This document shows positions 18,222 through 25,023 of a stretch of DNA of 64,000 nucleotides, piece after piece. The stretch comes from Pelagicoccus mobilis. GTDB taxonomy: Bacteria; Verrucomicrobiota; Verrucomicrobiia; Opitutales; Opitutaceae. Each line of letters starts with the position of its first letter. The first letter of the stretch is position 1. The DNA is taken from positions 91,592 to 155,591 of the forward strand of contig NZ_JAENIL010000009.1 in the NCBI RefSeq assembly GCF_016595505.1, read 5' to 3'. The notes below the pieces were generated by a model. That model had not been told where the DNA came from. It did not search any database and saw nothing but the letters and a program-made list of their open reading frames with translations. The position numbers and the translations under genes were made by a program.

Positions 18222-19499
18222 GTGCCCAAATCTATGCCCGAATCTGTACAAATCCCCATCCCCGAAGCAGCCACCCGTAGTGAGAAACCGATTACAATTC
18301 GCAAGGTAACAGCGATCGCGACCGCTCCGGAAGGCACCAATCTCATCGTCGTAAAGGTCGAAACCTCCGAGCCTGAACTCTACGGACTCGGCTGCGCCAC
18401 CCTCGCCTACCGCCACAAGGCCGTGATCAGCGTCGTTGAAGATTATCTCGACCCACTCCTCAAAGGTCGAGACGTCGACAAGATCGAGGAACTCTGGGCC
18501 TTGATGAACCTAAACGCCTACTGGCGAAACGGCCCAATCGGCAACAATGCCATATCAGGTGTCGACATGGCACTTTGGGACATAAAGGGCAAGAGAGCGA
18601 ATATCCCACTCTACAGTCTACTCGGCGGCAAATACCGCGAGGCTGCCGCCGCCTATCGCCACTCCTACGGTCGCGACATCTCGGAAATCGAAGACAGCGT
18701 TCACCATTTCCGAGCCATGGGCCTGAAACACATTCGCATCCAATGGCGAGGCTATGGTGGAGCGACAAACAACTATGGCGACGTTCCCCCAAGCACCCCA
18801 CTCGGCGCCGAGAAAGGCATCTATTACGACCCAAAGGTCTATACTCGAAAAGCGCTCGAACTGATCGATCACGTCCGTAACATTTTCGATCAGGATCTGG
18901 AGCTCTTGCACGATGTCCATGAGCGGCTCCCCACCCCTCACGCGATCCAGTTCGCCAAAGACCTAGAGCCCTACAAGCTCTTCTTCCTCGAAGATCTAGT
19001 CGCTCCCGAAGAACCGGAGGAGTTGGAAAAAGTACGAGCCCTAACGTCGACCCCTCTCGCCCTCGGCGAACTCTTTGTCTCTCCTCTCGAATACGTTCCT
19101 TTGATCCAGAAGCGACACATCGACTTCATGCGCATGCATATCAGCTGTATCGGCGGCATCACTCCGGCTCGCAAGGCCGCGGCACTCGGTGAACTCTTCG
19201 GAGTGCGCACCGCCTGGCATGGTCCCCCAGATGTTTCTCCCGTTGGTCACATGGCCAACCTCCACCTAGACCTCGCTGTACCCAACTTCGGTATACAGGA
19301 ATTCTGCCACTTCAACGGAGAAATCCACGATGTCTTCGATGGATTACCCGAACTGAAGGAAGGATACCTGTACTCCAACGAGCGCCCCGGAATCGGCGTC
19401 TACATCAACGAAGAAGCAGCAAAGGCGTACCCACCGATCGAAGACGTCACCCTCTGGACGCAGATCCGTCTGCCGGACGGTAGTCTGCATAGACCGTAG
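18222..19499 (+). CDS. Mannonate/gluconate dehydratase-family enolase (ManD/RspA group)
   Basis: A 425-residue enolase-superfamily protein of the ManD subgroup. Counted from the GTG at 18222 (an ATG at 18234 is an alternative), metal ligands D231 (LLHDVHE), E257 (FFLED) and E283 (LGELF) and catalytic-type H333 (AWHG) are in place, as are YRHSYG at 145-150 and FGIQEF. ManD members dehydrate D-mannonate and/or D-gluconate to 2-keto-3-deoxygluconate, although many are weak or promiscuous. The His is followed by Gly-Pro; I recall Pro here going with low-activity or gluconate-using members, which I cannot verify. It follows a lactonase gene, fitting an aldose-lactone-aldonate-keto acid order. Confidence 0.88.
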   Translation: MPKSMPESVQIPIPEAATRSEKPITIRKVTAIATAPEGTNLIVVKVETSEPELYGLGCATLAYRHKAVISVVEDYLDPLLKGRDVDKIEELWALMNLNAYWRNGPIGNNAISGVDMALWDIKGKRANIPLYSLLGGKYREAAAAYRHSYGRDISEIEDSVHHFRAMGLKHIRIQWRGYGGATNNYGDVPPSTPLGAEKGIYYDPKVYTRKALELIDHVRNIFDQDLELLHDVHERLPTPHAIQFAKDLEPYKLFFLEDLVAPEEPEELEKVRALTSTPLALGELFVSPLEYVPLIQKRHIDFMRMHISCIGGITPARKAAALGELFGVRTAWHGPPDVSPVGHMANLHLDLAVPNFGIQEFCHFNGEIHDVFDGLPELKEGYLYSNERPGIGVYINEEAAKAYPPIEDVTLWTQIRLPDGSLHRP

Positions 19500-19548
19500 G
19501 TAATCGAGCGGCCAGACCACTTAAAGATGCCCTGTAAGCACACCGCCC

Positions 19549-19593
19549 CGACCTACAAAGCTTCAAACTGTAGGTCGCCGCGCTGAGGCGACA
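19549..19593. repeat. Intergenic hairpin repeat (CGACCTACA family), copy 1
   Basis: CGACCTACA (19549-19557) and TGTAGGTCG (19569-19577) form a hairpin, followed by CCGCGCTGAGGCGACA. A near-copy occurs at 20861-20905, each time just downstream of a minus-strand AKR gene. Confidence 0.65.
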
Positions 19594-19604
19594 CTTTCCA
19601 GCAT

Positions 19605-20792
19605 CTACACTTTCTTTAACTCCACCTTGCGACCAACGATAGACGAGTTGTCGGCAACCATCTCCCGTGTCATCATTTCGGATACACAACACGAGATATC
19701 CGGATTCTGCAAAGCCCACAGGTAGGTCTTAGCGTGCAAAGAGACATCTTCTGAAATCGTCGTATTCAACTTGCTGGTCAGCCATTTCGGAGCCCAATCA
19801 ACAGTCAGAACACGGGCAACCTTCATTGCCACGATCCCCATACCAATCGCCTTAGCCTTTTGGATAGATCGCTCGAGCGAGGCATGATTACCAATGTTGT
19901 ACGCAAGCATCGCTCCATCGTAGTGCCCAAGTTCTATCGCTCTGTCTAAAATGCCAGCCACGTCATTGTGAGCGGATACAGCAGAGAAACGCATCTTACC
20001 CTCTGCCTTGAACTCTTCGAAAAATTCGCGGATGTTTTCGTCGTCCAACATTTCCGGCATCGCAACACCATGCGGGCAATGGAGCACGTCGTAGTAATCA
20101 AGCCCCATGGCTGAAAGCGAATCCTCCGCGATCTCCCTCATACGTTTCTTTATTCGCGGCTTCCAGCTCTTGAGACGTCCGTAGTCCTGAATCACCAAAT
20201 GCCGTATGTAGGCCAAAAGGAACTTCTTATCCTGAGCTTTGAAATATTGGAAATGATACCCTGGTTTAGTAACGCCACGCTCTTCGATCAAAGCAGCAGC
20301 CCGCTTCTCGATCTCAGTTCGTTTCTCTCCGGGCAATCCACTGAGAATCTCCTCCGCCAGCTCTGTCATGAACTCGTCGTAGAAGCTGATCTTGCTGGAT
20401 ACAAAAAACTGATCCCGTACCTTTCGCTCCTTAAGATAGCGCCCTACAACTCGTTCGGACTGCCCTCTCTGATACTGCGGAGCCACGTCAATGTAATTGA
20501 TCCCCTTCTCTAGGCCAAGATCAAGCACATCGAAGTACTTGTCCTCATCATCCCAACTCGAAGACCCAAAAACGATTTCGGATACCATCATTCCCGTATT
20601 CCCGAACATACGGTAGGCCATGCCCGCTTTACGGTTTCTCCACTCCGCTGCCAGTGGCTTGGCACGACTCGCAGCTCCGACACGAGGAGCATCCGCACCT
20701 TTCAAAATCTGGGGAGCAAGCGATACACCAACCGCTCCTGTTACCACTTTGCGAACAAAAGCTCGTCGTTCCTGTTTATCGTTTCCTCGCAT
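19605..20792 (-). CDS. TAT-exported aldo/keto reductase
   Basis: A 395-residue AKR with a twin-arginine leader (ERRAFVRK, then a hydrophobic stretch to about residue 34). The tetrad is complete: D102 (YIDVAPQYQRG), Y107, K134 (VSSKIS) and H238 (VLHCPH). Between K134 and H238 it has some 90 more residues than the other AKRs here, mostly charged helix. Export through TAT implies folding with its nicotinamide cofactor before transport, as in glucose-fructose oxidoreductase. It would oxidise or reduce sugars in the periplasm. It lies downstream of two other AKR-family genes on the same strand. Confidence 0.87.
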   Translation of the reverse strand: MRGNDKQERRAFVRKVVTGAVGVSLAPQILKGADAPRVGAASRAKPLAAEWRNRKAGMAYRMFGNTGMMVSEIVFGSSSWDDEDKYFDVLDLGLEKGINYIDVAPQYQRGQSERVVGRYLKERKVRDQFFVSSKISFYDEFMTELAEEILSGLPGEKRTEIEKRAAALIEERGVTKPGYHFQYFKAQDKKFLLAYIRHLVIQDYGRLKSWKPRIKKRMREIAEDSLSAMGLDYYDVLHCPHGVAMPEMLDDENIREFFEEFKAEGKMRFSAVSAHNDVAGILDRAIELGHYDGAMLAYNIGNHASLERSIQKAKAIGMGIVAMKVARVLTVDWAPKWLTSKLNTTISEDVSLHAKTYLWALQNPDISCCVSEMMTREMVADNSSIVGRKVELKKV

Positions 20793-20860
20793 ATGTACTT
20801 TAAACGGTAGCGTCCACCGTCCTCAATGGACATTCTTAAAGCAAAGTCGCGTCAATGCCC

Positions 20861-20905
20861 CGACCGACAGAATGCTAAACTGCAGGTCGCCGCGCTGAGG
20901 CGACA
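20861..20905. repeat. Intergenic hairpin repeat (CGACCTACA family), copy 2
   Basis: CGACCGACA and TGCAGGTCG pair as in copy 1, and the following CCGCGCTGAGGCGACA is identical to the copy at 19549-19593. Confidence 0.65.
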
Positions 20906-20931
20906 CCATCACGCCGAGCCCACAGAAAAAA

Positions 20932-21870
20932 TCAGCCCCACTTACGGTAGCCTTCAACTTCTACGTTGTCGCGATAAGCTTCCACTCGTGCGACGATACT
21001 CTCCATCTGCTGGTCATCGAGCTTGGAAAAGTTGCGTGCGATCTCAGCGTTTTTCTTCACGAATTCCGCCTTATGCATCCCGCTAACCCAAACTGAAATC
21101 GGAGTCGAAAGCACGTACTGAAAAGCTTCCTCCATCGAAACGCGGCCGGGTACGATCGTAGTGGCCGCGATATTTTCGACCGCGACTTCCTTCTCAAAGA
21201 AATGCCCAAACGCTGCCGACTTCATGGAAAGCGGAGCAACGCCCATCTTGTTCATGACCGGTAGCACATTCTTCACGAAACTATCGCTGTCAGAAGGATC
21301 CACTACATTGACCGGCATGAGCGAGACATCCACTTGATCACCAAGCAGCTCCAATGCTCTCAAATTCGCATCCGTATTCAAATGTCCAGAGAATCCGAGG
21401 TAACGCACCTTCCCCTGCTCCTTCGCCTTCAAGAAAGCCTCGTACACGCCATCGCGAATACGCTCGCCTGGCTCGTCGACAGTGGCGATTGCATGCATCA
21501 GAATCGCATCGAGTCGATCGGTTCGCATACGTCGTAAGCTGGACTCGATTTCCGCGGTAGCCTCTGCCCCAGTGCGAGCCTTGGTCTTGGTCATCAAAAA
21601 GACGTCGTCCCGATACTTCGGACAGAGATATTCACCATAGCGGTGCTCCGCCCGACCGTCCTGATACTCAGCGGCCATATCGAAAAATCGGATACCTTCC
21701 TCAAGTGCCGTTTCAACGATGGCTTGAGCTTCCTGTTCACTCTCGGCCTTGCCGACATGGAATCCGCCCACACCGAGCTGCGTGACCCATTCGTCCGCTC
21801 GACCAAATTTACGCTTCGGCAAGCAAGCGCCTAAGCGATCTGAAACGACCGTTGTCTTAAACAGGCTCAT
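20932..21870 (-). CDS. Aldo/keto reductase (cytoplasmic, intact tetrad), paralogue of 6492
   Basis: A 312-residue AKR with complete tetrad D64 (FFDMA), Y69 (EYQDG), K95 (MTKTK) and H126 (LMHAI), and no signal peptide. It is very similar along its whole length to the AKR at 6492-7454 (shared DRLGA.LPKR, YRDDVFL.TKTKARTGAEA, GKVRYLGFSGHL.T blocks). Its ATG overlaps the stop of the exported AKR-like gene upstream (ATGA), so both proteins should be made in proportion. Likely a sugar dehydrogenase/reductase; the substrate may differ from its paralogue. Confidence 0.9.
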   Translation of the reverse strand: MSLFKTTVVSDRLGACLPKRKFGRADEWVTQLGVGGFHVGKAESEQEAQAIVETALEEGIRFFDMAAEYQDGRAEHRYGEYLCPKYRDDVFLMTKTKARTGAEATAEIESSLRRMRTDRLDAILMHAIATVDEPGERIRDGVYEAFLKAKEQGKVRYLGFSGHLNTDANLRALELLGDQVDVSLMPVNVVDPSDSDSFVKNVLPVMNKMGVAPLSMKSAAFGHFFEKEVAVENIAATTIVPGRVSMEEAFQYVLSTPISVWVSGMHKAEFVKKNAEIARNFSKLDDQQMESIVARVEAYRDNVEVEGYRKWG

Positions 21871-22691
21871 GCCGCACCTCCCGCGAGTTCATCGAATCGT
21901 CCGATTATGTCCTTGAACGTCTTTGGATCAGTAAAGGAAACGACCCAGCTCGATAACCCCTTCGGCAATTGGTCGACACCTGCTTTATCGGTGAAAATCT
22001 GTTGCTGCAGCTTACGGTCTCCTTCCGCTATCAAATCAAAACCGTAACGCTGGGCTTGCCTCATCAGCTTTGTGTCATCGCCCATTCCAAAGGGAATCAT
22101 CACGATCTCAACATGCTCGCCGTAGAGCTTGAGCAGACGATCTAGTTGCTCGCTCTCCTCAAAGCCCCGCAGACCGATCTTACGAATCTTCCCTGCTTCT
22201 TTCGCTTCGATCAATGCTTCGAAGGTATTCTCGTCAGGGATCTCGAATTGGTCGTCGATCTTGTTGCGCACTTCGGTATCCAGCAAGAAAGCATCCAGGT
22301 AATCGGTTCTCAATCGAGCCAGCGAAAGTTCGAGTTCGGAGGTAGCGACCTCCTTGCGACGCACTTTCAGTCGCGATTGGACAAAAAACTGATCGCGTTT
22401 CCGATTCTCGAGAAAACGCCCAATCCTTCGCTCAGAACGCCCTGCGATATGTGTCATCGAAGTATCGATGTAGCGAATACCGTGATCATAGGCAGCCTGC
22501 AAGAGGCCCGCGGTTTTACAACGATCACCATGCGCAATCATCAAACCATCGAGTGCAAGCGTGGGCTTGGCTTGGGTTCCGATAGCGATGTGACTGCTCG
22601 ACGGAGAAGCCTTAGCGAAACTCAGTCGGGAAGCGACGGTCCCTAACGCGAGCCCAGAACCGACGGCCTTAACAAATTTTCTTCTGTACAT
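21867..22691 (-). CDS. TAT-exported AKR-fold protein with degenerate tetrad
   Basis: About 274 residues from the ATG at 22691, chosen because it gives a twin-arginine leader at the N-terminus (YRRKFVKA, hydrophobic to about 27) and leaves a 40-nt gap to the sulfatase upstream. The AKR fold is recognisable (GIRYIDTS, GRSERRIGRFL, TDYLDAFLL), but the tetrad reads D76, H81, R107, D138 where an active AKR has D-Y-K-H; only Asp remains. It is the counterpart of the gene at 5665-6495, with the same gene order and an ATGA overlap to an intact AKR. Possibly a sugar-binding or partner protein. Confidence 0.85.
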   Translation of the reverse strand: MYRRKFVKAVGSGLALGTVASRLSFAKASPSSSHIAIGTQAKPTLALDGLMIAHGDRCKTAGLLQAAYDHGIRYIDTSMTHIAGRSERRIGRFLENRKRDQFFVQSRLKVRRKEVATSELELSLARLRTDYLDAFLLDTEVRNKIDDQFEIPDENTFEALIEAKEAGKIRKIGLRGFEESEQLDRLLKLYGEHVEIVMIPFGMGDDTKLMRQAQRYGFDLIAEGDRKLQQQIFTDKAGVDQLPKGLSSWVVSFTDPKTFKDIIGRFDELAGGAA

Positions 22692-22731
22692 AACAATATA
22701 TCGAAAGTGAGCGCGGAGGACGTTGGACAGA

Positions 22732-24213
22732 TCAGGACTCCGGAGCAGCTTTGCTCGCGGCAAAAGCTTCCATGATTTCCAGGCGATAGCGCATGGCCTT
22801 CATGACCGGTGCGTATTCTGGAGAGTTCGCGAGGTTCTTGTGTTCGTGAAAATCGTTTTCCAGATCGTAAAGCTCTTCGCCGTCGATCCACTTAGAGTAG
22901 CGCCAACGTTGCGTACGCACTGCTTTTCCCAAATTCTTGCCACGAGCAACTACGGTGTAACTGACATCCTTCCCTGCCACGCTTGGGTCCTCGAGCATCG
23001 GAACGATGCTTTTGCCCTGCACGTGATCAGGAATCTCGATCGAGCAGAGATCAGCCAAGGTCGGATAGATATCGATCAACTCAACCAAACCTTCGGAAGA
23101 GGAACCGGCGGTCGTCATTCCGGGAGCTCGCACGATAAACGGAACGCGATCGCAAATGTCGAATAGCGATACCTTCCCCCAAAGGAAATGCTCACCTAGC
23201 TGGTATCCATGATCCGAAGTGAACACTACGATCGTATTATCCGCTTGTCCGGTTTCTTCCAAGGCATCGAGCACCAGCCCGAGCTGAGCATCCAAGAAGG
23301 TGATACAAGCGTGGTACGACTGCATGTAGTCGCGACGGAGATCAGAATTCTCCTTGCCGAGCTCGAATCCAAATGCCTCAAAACGAGAGTCGCGGGCGGT
23401 GCGAGGGGCTTGGTCCCAGAAATCACTCGGCGGCAGTACATACTCCAAGCCTTCCTTCGGGTAGTGCTCGAAGTACTTATCCGGAGCAAGATAAGGGACG
23501 TGCGGTTTTTGGATACCCATCGCGATGAAGAACGGCTGATCTCCGTAGCTTTGCTCCTCCAACCAAGATACGACCTTGCGGGCATTCTTGCCATCCTTGT
23601 GCTGCTCATCCGTTAGCCCGGACGGTCCATAACCGATGTTCTGGTCACGTGTCTGAGTGGCGATGTTAAAGTAAGTTTCCTTCCAGAGCTTCTTGTTCTT
23701 AGGAAGATCCACTGATCCATGCTCCTTTTCGAATGCTTCGCGAATCGGAGTCACCATTGGCATCTCATCGTTCTCGAAGCGAATGTGTTCGTCCCAGCGT
23801 TGCTCCTGGGCCTCCTCACGCGGGATATGGAAAATCTTACCTGTGGCGGCAGTCCAGTAACCCGCGTTACGAAAGAGCTGCGGCATGGAAATCGTCCCGG
23901 GACGCGTATCATCGATATCCGCCCTGTTAGAGATGACACCAGTCGACTCCGGATAAAGACTGTGCAGGAAGGAGGCACGCGAAGGGCCACAAACCGGGTA
24001 CTGGCAGTACGCCCGAGTGAAGGTCATTCCCGTCCTGGCAAGTTTGTCCATCACTGGAGTGTGGGTGTTCTCGTAACCCGAGGGACCGACCTGCGTATTG
24101 AGGTCGTCACAGACAATAAACAGGACGTTAGGACGCTCCTCCGCGCCTGCCTGAGAATTCAGACAAGACGCGAGAAAAGCAGCTGCGAGAGCGAAAGGGG
24201 TACGTTTAAGCAT
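22732..24213 (-). CDS. Secreted sulfatase, iduronate-2-sulfatase-like
   Basis: A 493-residue protein with a signal peptide (about 1-24). The N-terminal pattern LFIVCDDLNTQVGPSGY, then C75 in C-G-P-S-R, is that of the iduronate-2-sulfatase-like branch. D36/D37 and a late TSDHGYQLGEH metal segment are present. After the signature it reads HSLYPEST in place of the usual TG-containing helix. It is the first gene of a minus-strand set with three AKR-family genes and has an operator-like palindrome 80 bp upstream. Relatives act on 2-O-sulfated uronic acids or other sulfated sugars. Confidence 0.92.
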   Translation of the reverse strand: MLKRTPFALAAAFLASCLNSQAGAEERPNVLFIVCDDLNTQVGPSGYENTHTPVMDKLARTGMTFTRAYCQYPVCGPSRASFLHSLYPESTGVISNRADIDDTRPGTISMPQLFRNAGYWTAATGKIFHIPREEAQEQRWDEHIRFENDEMPMVTPIREAFEKEHGSVDLPKNKKLWKETYFNIATQTRDQNIGYGPSGLTDEQHKDGKNARKVVSWLEEQSYGDQPFFIAMGIQKPHVPYLAPDKYFEHYPKEGLEYVLPPSDFWDQAPRTARDSRFEAFGFELGKENSDLRRDYMQSYHACITFLDAQLGLVLDALEETGQADNTIVVFTSDHGYQLGEHFLWGKVSLFDICDRVPFIVRAPGMTTAGSSSEGLVELIDIYPTLADLCSIEIPDHVQGKSIVPMLEDPSVAGKDVSYTVVARGKNLGKAVRTQRWRYSKWIDGEELYDLENDFHEHKNLANSPEYAPVMKAMRYRLEIMEAFAASKAAPES

Positions 24214-24293
24214 AAGTGGTTAGGCTTCGGGTCAGATACGACTCCATTTGACTAAAGATTTCACATCAGGACCAAGGAACCACCGCCACGAAA

Positions 24294-24307
24294 GTTAACC
24301 CGTAAAC
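24294..24307. promoter_or_regulatory. Operator-like 14-bp palindrome, copy 5
   Basis: GTTAACCCGTAAAC lies about 80 bp before the start of the iduronate-sulfatase-like gene at 24213, which leads the minus-strand AKR set. Confidence 0.6.
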
Positions 24308-24424
24308 ACTGCACAAGGCACCTTCAGGCAGCGATTCTGGCCTTCAGCTACCCAACAACACCAAACACAACTACCTCCTTACGAAAAAACGCTCCGAACG
24401 AAAACTCGAACAGCAATGAGATAG

Positions 24425-24539
24425 GATGATGATCGGCATAGACGCCGAGCATGATGGCTTCGCCAGCATGATAACGGTTGCGAGTTTCTCATCATGCTCG
24501 CCCTCGGCGATCATGCAGGCCTACGGCCGTATCATCATC
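24425..24539. repeat. Large imperfect inverted repeat in an otherwise empty gap
   Basis: The 367-bp gap between 24213 and 24581 holds, besides an operator-like site, nested inverted arms: GATGATGATCGGC (24425-24437) against GCCGTATCATCATC (24526-24539), and CGAGCATGATG (24446-24456) against CATCATGCTCG (24490-24500). The whole could fold as a long hairpin with bulges. It may be a mobile palindromic element or a structured RNA. Confidence 0.5.
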
Positions 24540-24580
24540 AACAAAACAACATCGCCCCATACAGGACAACCACTCCGCAC

Positions 24581-24826
24581 CTATGACTTCTCAGACAGGA
24601 TCTTAAGCAAGTCAGACTGATACCTCAGCACTCGCTTGATCTGCAGGGCCAAACCAAAAACGACAAAGCCTAAGGCCAACGGCGTTATATCTCCCCCTCC
24701 ATCAAAATCCGTAAACATCCGAATTCCGAGAAAACCGAGGACCAACACGATGATCAGCACGACCACCCCAGAGAGGTTGTTTTGCTCTTTCTGTATCCGT
24801 TTTTTAAGTTCTTCGATTTCCTTCAT
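24581..24826 (-). CDS. Small two-helix membrane protein
   Basis: An 81-residue protein from the ATG at 24826, which follows GGAAGAAAG; a TTG start at 24841 is less likely. A charged helix (KEIEELKKRIQKEQ) is followed by two hydrophobic segments (about residues 21-38 and 49-63) separated by a short DFDGGGD loop, and a charged C-terminal helix. No family is recognised. The composition and ribosome binding site make it credible, and it stands alone between the AKR set and the GH92 gene. Confidence 0.6.
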   Translation of the reverse strand: MKEIEELKKRIQKEQNNLSGVVVLIIVLVLGFLGIRMFTDFDGGGDITPLALGFVVFGLALQIKRVLRYQSDLLKILSEKS

Positions 24827-25023
24827 GGCTCTTTCTTCCAACCTCTAGTTTAAACGAGTCGACTCGCACTCTTGCGCGACACCCTTTATCAGCAAGTAAT
24901 ACATGCACTGAATCATCCATCTTTAGAGATCGCGATTCCCAAAAGCGACGCACTTGGGCCAGTTCCATCTTCCCGAAAGACTAGAACCTGTTTGATGACC
25001 TGATACTCAGAGGTGAGCTTCCC

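Noticed and set aside
5665..19499. L-fucose/fucoidan pathway reading of the symporter, SDR, lactonase and enolase genes
   Set aside because: No fucosidase or fuconate-dehydratase-type gene is recognisable, and the enolase belongs to the ManD group; the FucP-like name alone does not show fucose use.
24420..24545. ATGATG-rich stretch as iterons or a replication origin
   Set aside because: The repeats are inverted arms, not direct iterons, and no replication gene or DnaA-box cluster is nearby.
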